Below are positions 36,150-49,720 of a DNA stretch of 64,000 nucleotides, piece by piece. The notes under the pieces are model-generated. The model saw only the letters and a program-made list of their open reading frames with translations. It had not been told where the DNA came from and searched no databases. Position 1 is the stretch's first letter, and every line of letters begins with the position of its first letter. This DNA is from Leptodontidium sp. MPI-SDFR-AT-0119 (Eukaryota; Ascomycota; Leotiomycetes; Helotiales; Leptodontidiaceae), in the NCBI GenBank assembly GCA_020726505.1, contig JAHLEZ010000003.1:4340001-4404000 (forward strand), written 5' to 3'. A program made the position numbers and the translations under genes.

Positions 36150-39100
36150 ACTTAAAAAACCTGAAAATCTATTTTAATTAGCTTATGCCTATTGCCGGAA
36201 CCTTAAATGCCCCTATCTTTAACGGAATTAATGTCAGTAACTACTTCCGGATTCTCGATTAATACTTTATAGCCTATATAGTCACTAATAATTAAGTTAA
36301 GAAAAAGTAAGTGGCTAAGTACGTTACTTAAGCTTATATATAAACTATTTGGAAGCTTTTAGGCTTTAAAGAGAGTAATTATACTAGCTTTAAGGATATT
36401 ATAATTTAGGAGTATTAGCGCGATAATATGGAGCGCCGCCTATATACTAATAATTACCTTAACCGACTTAAGTATAACTTTAAGACTCTTGTAAGGGACG
36501 GCGAGCCTACTCCTAAATAATGCCGCGACTTCTTCTGAGTATTTAAAGAGGTTATTATTAATTATATTAACCGTAGTAACCTTACTAACAAGTAAGCCTC
36601 TATGAGATTTATCTTCTCTTTTCCTTAGAATCTATAAACCAAAGCTATACGGGCTACTTTTAAAAATAATAAAACCCTAAACATTAATAATATAAACTTA
36701 TTTAAAAAGGTCTACTTTATTATAAAGGCCCACCTCAACTCCGAGAAGGAACTAAGCGCTATTACTAAAAAGCAAGGCATTACCGACCGAGTATAAGGCA
36801 ACACTAATAACACTAACTTATTCGCTAAGCGCTTTATACTTTAGCTAACGACTTATATTATTCCGCCTTATAATAATAGACTAACACCTTAGTACTAGTT
36901 TAACTTTACTAACTATAAGGACAACTCTATACGGGACGAGATTTCCAGAGTACTAAAGTAATAAGACGAAGAGCTATTTACACTTAATTTCCTCTTTACC
37001 TTAAAGAAAGTTACTAGGAACTTAAGCAGGGTTAATATAAGAGATTTGGATTTTATTACTAAAGGATTAAAACATATAAGGATTCTCAGAGTAGTAGTTC
37101 AAAGAGCCTTTAATACTAACTTTACTATTAAAGTTAATATGTTTATATTCTTTAAAGAGGCCTAAGAGTAAGTTATCGTTAACTATAGTATAATAAATTC
37201 GAGTTCCTTAAGGTATAATAAACGTGCCAGGGATAATTATAGTTACCGCTAGTGTATAAATTAACACTAGTTAGGCATGAGACCCTAAGAGTATTATAAC
37301 TATATAAACTAATATTATGACTATAAGAAATAGATTAGTCTTAGTATTATTTATGAAGCCGACGATATTAATTATATTTATATTAGCTTATAGTAAGAGG
37401 GGAAGAAGTTATACCCCGTCTAGTTTCCCTTAAATAAAAGGTCTAAAAGACATTATATCTTAACGCGAGTCTTAAATACTTCGTACGACTTTAACCTTGA
37501 GTGACGAGCCAAAGTAGTTAAAGAATTCCTTAAGGCAAGAAAAGAAGTTACGCTTACTAAGGAAAAGGGAGATAAAGGGACATAATCTCCGACTGTTCTT
37601 ATTATAGGTTATATTAAGTTCATCGAAGAACTTACGGGGGACTTTAACTTAGATATTATTAGTTAATAAGACTACACTAAATACTAATTAACACAAATCT
37701 AAAATTTGCTAGCGTATAACACTAATAGTACTGATTCTAAAGCTATAGTAGCTCCGGTCGAGACTAGGCAGTGAAAGGGAGCACTTAGACAAGAGCCGTA
37801 TAAGACTTCGGACAAGCTCTAAGAGAAGATCAAGTCTTAATCCACTTATAATAAACCAAAGGCACCCTATAATGTTAAAAAACTAGTTAAGTTCGCTAAT
37901 ATTATAGACGTTAACAGCTTAATAGAGATTAAAATAACACCGTAATAGATTCTAGCCCGTAATAAGTCTAAAGTCTTTAACCTAAGCACGAAAACGACAT
38001 TTACTACGACACTAAAAACATTTTCTAAAACATCACTTACTAGTAACATAATAAGAAAGAGAGCTTTAAAGTCTAAGGCACTAGTAACACTATTAGCTAT
38101 CCCTAGACCTATATCTTATATAGCGTTATTCTAAAGTCCTCGCGTGTAAGAGGCGTTGACTCGAAATAGTTATAGGCTTAATAATATCTTAAACAAATTA
38201 CTCGTATAAAAGGAGCTTTTTAGAAACTTCACGTTAAGAGAAATTATAGTCTTTATAAACCCGCCTAAAGTATCTCGTCTCTTTACTAAAACGATTAACT
38301 AACGTATATAAAAGGAATTAATCGCTAATATTAATACCTTAGAGTTTGAAGAACTAGAGTTAATAACTAGGGAAGATATTATTGTGTATTAAAAACTACT
38401 TCACGGCACTTTATATACTCTTTTGAACCTTTATGCTACTAATGTTTTTATAACTACGAATTATAAATAACGACTTAAAGAAATTAAACGGGAAGGCTTT
38501 AAGTTAAAGTATAAGTATTAAAAAGAGTGCATTATAATTTATAGCTTTATCTTAAGAAATCTACTAGCGGCAAAGTTTAAAACATAATAAAGACGCTAGC
38601 GACTTTAATTATTTATATAATAAGAAGCTCTTATTAATAACTTAGTATTATAGCTTATAGTTAGCGCTATCCCAGTCTTTAGTCTGATCTTTATAGTATT
38701 ACTTAGAACTATAATACTACTTAATAAGTGTATTTTTAAGAACCTTTTAATAAAACGCACTCGCGCTTAAGAACTATTATATACTAAAGTAGCCTTACTA
38801 AGGACAATAATTAACATAGGAAACTCATACTTCTCGCTAGTACTAAAGGTTATTATTATTATACCTAGCCGAACTAAGGTTACTAATATTAGAGCTACCT
38901 TTAACATAGGAGCTAAAGTTAATTATATAACACTTAAAGTAACTACTCTCTTAGAGCTCCCTATTACTAGAAGTTAGACTATAGCCTTAAAAACAATTAC
39001 TAGAGTTAAGTCCTGATTTGTTAGTTTTATTAATAATATTACGGTTGTTATAGGCAATTACGTTGTTAATAATAGATTCTATATTATAGACGCCCCTGGC

Positions 39101-42100
39101 ATAAAGGTCATTTTAGGCTTTTTATTCTTTTATAAAGCCAGAGTATTGTTTTGCTATTCTAGAGACTATAATAAAGACATTATACTAACTTAGTTTTGGG
39201 ATTAACAATTAAGAGATATTACTATAATTAAAACTAACGATATTACAGAGGATGCTAAGGACGCTAAAGCTCTTTGGGAAGAAAACGGGATAGGTATGAT
39301 CTTTTTAAAACAAACGGACTTTAAAGATAGCTACGAAGAAAAAGACTTCTTAAGAAAAGAGTAATTAATTATATATCGAGCGCTATTATTGGTGCCTTAA
39401 AATACTCGATTAACCCCTTATAATATAACCCTTAATTATTAAAGCTTAAGGGCAAGCTTTATAAAGGGGGGGGCGAAGTAGTACTAAGTGATAATAATAA
39501 AGGCGATATTATTCTTATCGAGTACTTAAAAAGAGAGTTTTACGTCCTGGAATTAATACTTAATGATTTTTAATAAGAGGTAATCTTAAATATATTCTTA
39601 GAAGAGAAGTCAACTACGGAACTATTTTTTCTTAGAGCTTTTAAAGCTAGTTCTTTAACTAAAGTCACGCCTATCTTCAAATAAACGAAGAACTATAATA
39701 ATCTCCCGATTAAGAACCCCTTTTAGAGCACTTAGAATACTATTACTCGGATTAACATTATATATAAATCGAAAGCCAAGAAAGTCTAGCCAGTTAACGA
39801 AGCCGACCTTATAAGCGACCCCCTAGAAGAGAGAAATAATTAATATAAGAGATTAAAAGACAAAGGGACTAAGTAAGAATAGTTAGGGAAATATTAAGAT
39901 TTATTATTACCACGCTTTACTAATATACCCTGCAATTCCTGACTTACACTAAAAAGACTAACTAAACTTAACGTCGAGAAGCTATTATAACTTAAAGAGA
40001 GAGCTCTCTTTAATAAAATAATAATTAATAGAGAAGGAGCTATAGCGTTTAACTAGCCCGAATATAATAAATTTTATAAAGATGTCTCTCCCCTAGTCGT
40101 TATTAAGACTATTAAGCACAAAACTTAGTAAGCCCCTAACTTTCCGTTGCCACGAGCTTTAGTCCCGGAAGTCACGAAGATGGTACAAGAGCGTCTCGAT
40201 AAGGGTATTCTTGAGCTTTCTAAAGGCTTATACCGAAATGCTTAGTTTTTAGTAAAAAAGAAAGAATCTAGAAAATATAGACTTATTAACTCAGCCACTA
40301 TACTAAATACCGTTACACGAAAGGATATTAATCTTTTACTTTTAGTAAATAAGTTCTTTAAAGAATTCGCCGGTTATTACGTCGCTAGCCTCGTTAACTT
40401 ATACTCCGGTTATAATTAATAAACTCTCCACAAGTTTAGCCGAGATATAACTGCCTTTTATATTCTAAACGTAGGCCTAATTAAAAACACAACTCTCCCC
40501 TAAAGTATTATAAACTCTATTACTTAGTTTATTAAAACAATTACTCGTATACTAAAGCCACTAATTCCTAACGTATTTATATTATTCTTAGATAATATAA
40601 GAGTTAAGGGACTATATATAGACTATAACTAAGAAGAAACTCGTCCTAGAATCCGAAGATTTATCTTAGAGCACATTTAAAACCTCGACAAGACACTAGA
40701 ACGCTTAGAAAGAGTAGGTGTTATTATTAGCCTGAAGTCTTAGTTTTGTTTAGATAGTATAAACATTATAAGATACGCCTATAACTCTAAGGGGAAAGAA
40801 CTTTCGACGAGACACTTAGTTAAGATTAAGAACTAGAACTTACTAGGCAACCTAACAGAAGTCAAGGCATTCTTAGGCCTTATTATTTACTTTTAAATTT
40901 AAATTAAAAACTTTTAATTAATCGCTGAGTTATTATACGTACTATTTAGAAAAGGAGTCAAGTTCTTTTAAGACTTAGAGATTTATAATAAAGTAATATA
41001 AACTCTTAAAGATACGTTATACTCGTTTTTAGTTTTATATTAGATTAATTATAGTAAGGGTACTAAAGAGATAGTTGTTAGTGTCGACTCGAGTAACATA
41101 AGTTAAGGAGGTTTCCTCGGCTAAAGAGACCCTTTAACGAATAAAATACGACCTATAAAGTACAAGAGTAGTTTTTAGAGTAAGACTAAAGCTAAATATA
41201 ATATTACTAAGCGAGAGTATAAAGGCATACTTTATATTTTAAAGAAGTTTAAAATCTAGCTCGTTAGCGTACACTTTATTATTAAAATAAACGCTAATAC
41301 CCTAATTACTTAACTAAATAGAGCCGCCCACGATTATCTTAGCGCCTTACTTACTAAATAGCTTACTTAAATACGCCTATTTAATTTCGAAGTTCGGTAT
41401 ATCAAAGGTTTAATACACGTCGTTACTAATTAACTCTTTAAGAGGCTAAAGTATACTAATAACACGCTAGAAAAGAGTAATATAGACAAAGATTAAATAC
41501 TTTCCGAGTTAAGAGCCTATAAGATTTGCCTTATAAAAGCATTTAATACTAAAGAACTTATTAATTTAAAATCTAAAGAAGTAATAATAGACCCTAAATT
41601 ACGTAAACGAAACGACATTTTACTAGATATAAAAGTAAAAGTGTAACACTTAAGAGACAAAGGGGAACTTAACTCCTCTAATAGTTTAAGCTTTATTAAA
41701 AGAGAACTACTTATCTTAGCTAATAGGTATAGTGAAGGGTACTAGCAAATTACTTAATACCTAACGACACTTAAGACTCTTAAGGATATGACTAAAAAGT
41801 AGTTTCGAGTCTTTAAACGGGAAGTTTTAAACTATAGTGTGTACAGTCGCCGGATTTAGAGGCTCCCTGTAAAAGGTTCTATTGTTAAGCTTGTTATTAA
41901 TACTAATAAGGAAAAGGAAATTATACTTTAGAGTTATTATAACAATTCTAGTTATAAAAGGAGAGAAAGTATCTATTACTGTATCGCCACGCGGTACTTT
42001 TAGAAAAGACTATTTACTAACTATATAAAATACGTCTAAATATATAAGAATTATTAACTCCAATTAACGAAGTGTCTTAAGGAGCCTCTTTACCCTACAG

Positions 42101-43380
42101 CATCAAATAGACTTATAAAAAAGTAAGCATTAAATATTACTTATATATTACTACATAAGGGAAAAGGCTACCTTGTTATTACAAGAGATAATATAAGTAA
42201 ATAGACTAAAGCTAAAGCTCTCCTTACTAGAGAGGCTAAATACATCGCTGCTTTTATCTAGGAAGATATTATTTGCCGTTATAAGTTGTTTTAAAGACTT
42301 ATTATAAATAGAGGAACTAAGAATATAAGGGAAGTGCTAGAACTACTTAACAAAATGGAGGTCGAGCGAATTAAGATCTCAGCATATAACGCTAGAGCTA
42401 ATAAAATAATCGAACGAGGCCATAGACTTATTAAGAATACCTTGTTAAAAATAGAAGGACGTTAAACTAATAACCTTTCTATAGTGTTATTTACTAATAA
42501 AACTATTATATATAGTTTAACTAGTTATATACTATTTTATATAATATACGGTAAGGAGGCGATTTTACTTATTAAGACAAGAAACTTAATATAAAGAACG
42601 TTATTTATTAAGGAGGTTTATAATTGATCGAAGTTACTATAACTTAAGGCTATATAGTTTTAGATAAGACAAGAACACATTAATAAGGCTATCTTTAAAA
42701 AGACTTGGCGTCGTTAAGAAGGCAAGAAAGCCTTTAATCTTAAATATAATATATAGAAGAGACTATTTAAAAAGGAAGATTTAGTACTTCGCTAGGACTT
42801 AGTACGAGAGAATAATATGTCCTTAAACTAAGCACTTGACTTTAGGTAGCTAAGTCCCTACGAAATCGCTGAAACCTACGCTAATAAAGGTTATTATAAA
42901 CTTAAGGAACTCGGCAATGATGGCCCCTAGCTACGACAAACCTTTGCCGGCAATAAGCTTAAGCTCTTTTATAAGAGGAATAACTTTATTTATAACGATA
43001 GTAATAAAGTAAGAGAGGCCTTTAACGAAGACGATAACCTGACCTCTCTAAATCTTAAACTAGACATTAATTTGTAACACCTTAACGACCCTGAATTCTT
43101 AAAGAACCCTACGACTCTAACGATATAGCGTGTTAGGGACGATGGGATAGTAATTAGAGTTCCTAAATTGTTAGTATAGTAGCGCAGCGAGTACTAAGTA
43201 GTATTTGACTTGGAATAAATATATACGCTTTACACGCTAGCGTTATTAATAACATTTCTTTAATTAAATAAACTTGGCCTTAATAACTGTCACTCACTTC
43301 TATAAGTAACTGTCGCGACACGAAACTTAAAGCTAACACGTCAGTATTGAGGCTTTAATATTAAGGAGCTAGTACGAGGA
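36150..43380 (+). pseudogene. gag-pol of the 12.1-kb Gypsy element
   Basis: gag begins around 36200 (LNAPIFNGINVSNYFRILD). The protease site near 38903 reads NIGAKVNYI, where DTGA is expected: both changes are C-to-T/G-to-A. RT spans about 40140-40680 (FPLPRALVPEVTKMVQERL, then ILFLDNIRVKG where LDDI is expected). RNase H lies at about 41040-41340 (KEIVVSVDSSN). The integrase lies at about 41930-42560, with AYNARANKIIERGH at the C-side of the core. It ends with the RWLSPYEI-type and FAGNKLKLF sections by 42970. Stops are numerous, so it is inactive. Confidence 0.75.
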
Positions 43381-43389
43381 CATACCCTT

Positions 43390-46300
43390 AGTCTTTGAAG
43401 GGGGGGACGACATATTGCTACATATTAAAATCATTAAAATGATCGCTAAACCGACTTCGTACTACTAAGAACTACAATTTAGGACACCTTAGTATTATAA
43501 CAAACACAAAGAAGAGCCTATATAGCCTTAAGTAAGTCAGAGAGAATATTAGCCCCGCGCTACAAGAACACCTATCTCTCGAAGTAAAACTTAATAAGAA
43601 ACTAGCGCCCTTATAAACTACTTGCCGTATACGAACACACGACAGGTTTAAAACGAGACTACTATTATTAAGTTAATAATATTCTAAGCGGCAAAAAGTA
43701 ACTTCGTTTAAATAGGCTAGTTATTAGGCTCGATCCGCAGGACTAAATTCTAAAACGGCAGGTTAAACTTGTGGCTTAAGTTAGAAATTCGAGTCTAACG
43801 TGCTAAATACCCCGAAGAATATAAACGTAATATACTTAGGCGCTAACTCTCGGCAATTAATAAAAAGAGAGGAAATAATAAAATAAGTCTATTATTCCTA
43901 GAGACAAAGTTAATACTTACAAAGCTATTAAACCCTAATATAGCGCACAGCAATCTATAAAGGACAATATTAAGAGCACTATTAACAAACTAGCCTTAAA
44001 CCGGTAAGTAGATTACACGATTTATGTAAGGTAAGTAGAAGTCTAAGAAATTTCCTAGTAAAGAGCTAATAACACGCTCGGAATTAGAGCCGTGCTTTCT
44101 AAAACCTTAAGTTAATAACTACAATATAACTAACGTTAACCCTACCCCACGTACTAGAGATTTAAGTATACTATTAGCTGACGACCCCTAATTAGTGAAC
44201 CTTTTAAGGATCGAGTGTTAGTCGACTACCCTTAATTAGCTCTATTTAAAGTCTCTCGCCTATTAGGTTAGGGCCCCTTTTATATATACGTTAATACCTC
44301 TTAGTCCCTTCCCGTCAGAAAGTCTAAAAGAATAAAGACTTCTCTTACTGTTTACTAGTGTTAATAAATAAGAAGTAATATATTTCGTACTTAGAGTATT
44401 AGTAAGAGACTATAAGTTATAAATAACTTTTAAATATAATATAATAGTTTTACGATTATAATAGACTTATAAGTAAGAGTGCCGCTATTCTAGGCTCGTA
44501 TTAATATCGCTAAAGCAATAAAGACTCTATACCTTCGACCTCTAGTTAGGTTTAATAATAAGTACTAATAACTAATTAAGGCTAAGGGTGTGACCTTAGG
44601 TGTTCTTATAGATGTTTCGTCACCGCCTACTACATTATTCCGAGAAGTGTCGTTAAGTAAAACAGATAAGGACAAAGCTAATAACTTATAGAGTAACCGG
44701 TTAAGAGTTAAGTCTAGCTTTGACCTTAAGATTAATAATAAGTTCTTTAACCCTTATTAAAAAACTAAAGTAATTAAAAGACCTTAATTATAATTAAACT
44801 ACTATTCTGAGAAGATCTTTAGCTAATAAGACCCTATTATATACTATCTTATGCTTAGCTATTACTAGCTTAATAGTACTTGAGTTAACTAAACTCTTTT
44901 GCCCTTAGAAAGCTTAGCTGTTTTAAAGACCCTTTATTAGCTTTAATAACGGGAGGTAACTTACTTGTTAAGGGGAGAAGGGGCTATTTTTATTATACTA
45001 AGAACTAAGAACCTATTATAGCCTCTTAACCTTACTCGGCGTATTACGACCGTTAGTTTGCTTATTCCTCCTAGCTTTTTACTATAAACCTTCGAAATTA
45101 GCAGATCTAGCTTCTACCTCATTTAACTAACCGATTAATAAGAGACTAGCGGAATAATGCTACTTATTTTTAGTAGTGTGACTTGCGTAGGTATAATAAG
45201 AGCGTATTTGTGGAAGGACCTGAAAACTACTTAGTGACTTATTATTAAGGGAAGATTAGTACGGCGTGATACACACGTTTTAAACCTAAGGGGTGGAGTT
45301 TAATGTAAGTAGTCGCACGAGGTGGCCTTAATTCTTATTAGTTTACGAACCTAAAGAAGATAGATAATATTATTTCCTTAACTTATAAAGAGAATATAAG
45401 TACCGGCGCTATAAAAAGGTTAAATAGTTTAATACTTAGTTAAATAACGTTAAGGTGAAGTTTTAGAGTTTACTTTAATTACTTCTTAAAACACGAGTTA
45501 AAGACTAAAGACAGTAGTCGTACTATAATTAGTATAAGAAAGGTGTTAATATAATTTATAAATGGTTAGTTAAGTATAAGAGAAAAGATAGGAGTATAAC
45601 TCACGAAGTTAAGGCGCGTTAAGACCTCTATAGTGTTAACCTTTAGTATTAAAGCTAAGAGCGTTTAGGCTAAGATAAAGCGAACCGATTTTAATAGCAC
45701 CTCTAAGGTGGCTAATAACGAAGGACTCTTCTCGAAGGTCTATGACGAGTTAATAAAGCTTAAATAATATTATAGAAGGTCAACTCACCGCGTTAAGGCG
45801 ACTTGACTTTATACTAAAGTTACTATTTAAAGATTAAGGTGCGGAATATTAAAGAGAGACTACACACAAGTCAACACAAGTGTTATATTAAAGTTGTTAC
45901 TCGACAGGAAGAAAAGCAAGGAAAAACTCTCTATTACGTCACCTTTACGACTAGGCAATAGCGAAGTTAAAGGTATTAAGCTCCAATAGCGCACTAAAGT
46001 TAATAGTAAAGGCTAAAGTTATTGTCCTAAAAGTATTAAATATAAAGAAGTTGGCGGTAGAGAGACCTCTAAGAGTACTAGAGTCATAGTAACTAAAGTC
46101 ATCGTTAAACGGAAGGAGATCTTGCCTTAATAGTATAAAGAAAAGTAATAATAAAGTCGATCTTAACATAAGCTTAGCGGGGAAGTTTACTTTTTTTAGA
46201 GGTATTATAACGAGAGAAAGTATAAGAGGTATTATTTAATTAATAAAAAGAAGGAGGAAAGAGATCGAGACGTGTTAAGGTGCTTTATAAAGAGAATAGT

Positions 46301-46559
46301 ATTAAGGAGAGATTGTTATATTTAGAAAGTTAAAGTTAGAAGGTTAGTGGGGGAGAGCTAACCTTATATAAGGGGGCAAGAAGGTATTAAGCGAAACGAT
46401 TATTTGCTTCAAAGGTAACAAGTCAACTATCACGGGACTTCGCATATACTAGCTATATAGCATCCTACTAACGATTTAAGACGCTTTAATTAGCTGTTTA
46501 CTTCTTTTTAATATATATTACTTAAGGGCGAGTAGAGTCTTTAAAAGGGGGGACGTATA
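43390..46559. other. Unidentified 3' region of the 12.1-kb element
   Basis: After the integrase ends, about 3.1 kb of RIP-damaged sequence precede the 3' LTR. I find no recognisable domain on either strand. It could be a long 3' untranslated region, an extra gene destroyed by RIP, or a further nested insertion. The TATATATACG..CTTTTAC area near 44280 looks promoter-like. Confidence 0.4.
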
Positions 46560-46838
46560 TAGTGAGGACAGCCCCTGATTTCTTTTGTTACATAACTGCG
46601 CTAGTTCTTCGTATATATAAGGAGCTAACACTTAACTATAAAACGTTAAGAACGTAACACTAAATATATTCTATTTATTAAAACCTTTTCCCTCCCCTCT
46701 TTTGCCGATTTATACTCTTTAGATATGTGATATCTTTAGATTTAATTAATCTGTTATTTATAAAGCCTAGAATCTCCTCCGGTGGCTCGCTATATGCTAC
46801 CCTCTTGTTGTGTAGATTAGGGGTTCGTCCCTCCCACA
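46560..46838 (+). repeat. 3' LTR of the 12.1-kb Gypsy element
   Basis: 279 bp, the same length as its partner. Differences are mostly C-T/G-A. Preceded by the purine run AAAAGGGGGG (46543-46552). Confidence 0.8.
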
Positions 46839-49429
46839 TTAGCTCTTAGTTAATCTTATATACTAATGCCACGAAGGTTTTTACTTTATTCTTCCTGGCT
46901 TTCTTAGGTCAGAGGTACGTTATAAATATCGTTACTACTAATATAAGGAAGATCTCTGTAATAAACGCCTTTAGCTAGTGATTCGCCAGAGGGGCTCTAA
47001 GGGCTCTCTTGTCTTTAAGTAGTAATCCCAGGTCACGGGATATTAAAGGGTGTAATTAATCCTTTATAACACGTAGGCGCTTCTTAACCTCTTTAGTAAA
47101 GCTTAAGGGTTAAGTTAGTGAGACGCTAGGGGTAAGTCGTATAAAAACCTTTAACTTAAGGGAATCGTCGAGTGCCGTAATCCTAGCTTGCCTTCGACGG
47201 TAATTATCTGTATTAATAAGGGCATCCCTCTGTTTCGTATTTAGCTAGTAAGACTTGACAATTAACTTATTAAAACGGTTAATATTAACAAAAACTCGCT
47301 AGTTAAAGTACGGCTAAATAAGCATATCTAATAGCTATTCTAGTCGATTGCGGTTCTTTGTGTACGATTACTTTAGGTCGTAATACTTAAGGAACTTTTA
47401 ACTAATTAAAACGTTAGTGTTTCCTAGGTTAGTTATTAAAAAGAGGAAGTTAATTCGCTAGTGATTAATAATTAAAGTAAGTAGTACGGCTATATTAATT
47501 AACTTTCCCTTCTTATTATTATAACTAGTTAAGACGATTAGCTAAGGGAAAAATATAAAAGAAATATTAAATTATTTAACGAGTTAATATACGAGAGAGG
47601 TTTTGATTATATCGAAAATATTAGCTTTATTATTAATATATATAAGTGTCTTAGTAAAGAATCTATTTCTTCTTAGTTTAATACTAATTAAGAATTATCG
47701 CCCTTTAATAAGAGCACGGAAATTAAATACTAAGTCCTTTTATAAGTTATAACTAATACTAAGGTATAAGTCTTTGCCACGGCCTAAGAGTTTTTTAAGA
47801 GCTCGTTAATCTTTAAGTCCTTATTAACGATTAGCTCGGAGATTAACTTGTTAATAGCCTAGTCTCTACGACGCTTGGGACAATCGTTAGCCTAATGGCC
47901 GGTCTTATTATAATAAAGGCATATATTAAAAGAGACGTGTTTGGGAGTAAGGGGAGGTACGGGTAACTCAAGCCGACGTAAGACGGGCGAAGGAGAGGGC
48001 GTACGCTGGCGGACATCCGACGATTGTCTTGGACTCGGGGTCGGGGGTCTTCCTACTGTAGTAGCCGGCGTAAGGGAGGTAGCATGCTAGTGTTCTTTCT
48101 TTAGGATACCGCGCGAGTCGTTGGTGTTAAAGGCCACGCCAAAATGAGCCTTACGGGTTAAGACGGCTTCTTCTAAAGTAATATTACGGTTCTCCTAGTC
48201 TATAATGCCCAGGAATTCGTCGAGAGCCGTGTAATTATTATTTATCTTATACTTCTTAATATAAATTATGCGTTTAAGGGCTAAAGACATCTTCTTATAT
48301 ATATCCTCGAACTAGCGGGCGCGAGCGATCTTGCTTATAATAGCGTATAACGTGAATTTGACTTAAAAGTCGTTATATATTATATTACTTATAGTAAGTT
48401 AGTTATATAGTCTCTTAGTAACTTAGACCCGGTTATAGTTAAAGAATCGCTAATCTAACGCCTTTAATACGTCGGCTATTATATCGAAGGTTTTAGTATA
48501 ATCGGGATTTATATATTAAAGGATAATAGTCTTAGCTTTATTAGTAGTACACTAGAAATAAGCCTTAACTTAAGATATCCCGCTCTTAAAGTTACTAAAA
48601 TACTCTTTTAAGAATAACTTTATTTTTATCTTTTAAGTATTGTATTTAATATCTCCCTAATAATCGCTAAAGGGGAGTCGTAAGTACTTAACCTTAAAAG
48701 GCTCTACGACTAAGATTAACATATTTAGCTTCAGTAAATAATAATTAGTGGTTAACTAAAGATCGGCTATAAAAGTACGCGTTAACTAATTAAAAGAGGG
48801 GGAGGGAGTACGAGTCTCTTAACGAGGGTTATTAATGGCATATTAAGTAAGAACTTGTGTAACAGTAGCGGCGACAGCAAAGCTCACGGAGTCCTTAATC
48901 AGCTAATCTACTTTAACTTATTGAGCGGGGGTAAGGCCTTTTATATCGGTAGGCTCTAGCGATGCGTCGAAGAAGCACTGCGGTTTATCTTCTAGGTCCG
49001 AGTCGAATCCGTTAAAGCTCTCTAGTTCCTCTGAGAGAGTCTCGACTAAAGGAATAAGGGTGTCAGTAAAGCTTAGCCGTACAGGGGCACTCCTTTCTCT
49101 GGAGCTTCGCCGACGAGGGGGAGAAGTCGGTAGGGTGGGGTAAAGGGGTGTTTAAGGTGTTTAAGTTTATTGATCGATTTGTTAATTAAACATACGTCTG
49201 AAATAAGGGCGCGCGTTAAGTTATAGTAAAGTAAGTTAACCGCGAGAGAATATCTAGCTTTCTCTAAGATAATCTATTACGAGGGCAAAATAGTGCTTAT
49301 CTATCGAATAGGCCAAGGTATTAAGGCTCGTTATTAACTTATTATAAGGGCAGGTCAATAAGGCGCAAGACTAAGTGAGATATAACGCTTTATAATAAAG
49401 GGGTATAAGTCTTTTCTTATATTACGACT

Positions 49430-49720
49430 AACTAAAGGTTAATACGGCGAGTTGACTCAAGCTTTATATTTGGGCCTAAGGCTACGCTCAAAATCGAGAA
49501 GAAAAGACAAGGAGGAAAGGAAAGCTCTCTGTAAGGAGGGCTCGAGTATATATATAAGAAAGACTCTCCTAATAGGGCCTAGCGTAGTCGAGTGCCATTC
49601 ACGTTAATATGTCGCAGGCCCGCCACTTAGTCTTCCCTATTGGGCTTAGCGCCGTCGCATAGCCAGCGATGCTACGAGCCCGTGTCGGTTAGAATACGAG
49701 GCGCATCGTAGGTCGTAACA
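49430..49720 (-). repeat. 5' LTR of Gypsy copy C
   Basis: Reverse complement of the family LTR, about 291 bp, ending GGTCGTAACA. Its right flank is LINE ORF1 sequence. Confidence 0.8.

Larger units (their letters stand above)
34694..46838 (+). mobile_element. 12.1-kb Ty3/Gypsy retrotransposon of a second family
   Basis: 12145 bp bounded by two 279-bp LTRs that begin TGGTGGGGACAGCC (3' copy TAGTGAGGACAGCC) and end CCTCCCACA. It lies inside copy C, in the opposite orientation to it. No clear target duplication: flanks read TATTA and TTAGC. Domain order is gag, protease, RT, RNase H, integrase on the plus strand, with over 3 kb of unexplained sequence before the 3' LTR. Strongly RIP-damaged. 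Confidence 0.82.
31561..49429 (-). pseudogene. gag-pol of Gypsy copy C (two blocks)
   Basis: Minus-strand reading of 49400-46839 gives gag with a zinc knuckle near 47920-47875 (CLYYNKTGH-stop-ANDCPKRRR; second Cys changed to Tyr) and the protease/upstream RT region. 34693-31561 gives RT, RNase H, integrase and the chromodomain end. Compared with the plus copy, about 290 bp between the two blocks are missing. RIP stops occur throughout. Confidence 0.7.
31259..49720 (-). mobile_element. Gypsy copy C, antisense, split by a second retrotransposon
   Basis: Antisense LTRs lie at both ends (31259-31560 and 49430-49720). After subtracting the 12.1-kb insertion at 34694-46838, about 6.3 kb remain, close to the 6.6-kb full copy. 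The 3' half lies at 31561-34693 and the 5' half at 46839-49429. The outer flanks (TTAAT on the left, GTAGG on the right) do not match, so the copy is rearranged or is a hybrid of two insertions. Confidence 0.75.

Noticed and set aside
45951..46169. Hydrophobic minus-strand ORF in the 12.1-kb Gypsy
   Set aside because: Leu/Phe richness here follows from AT-rich, RIP-biased DNA; short and without support.
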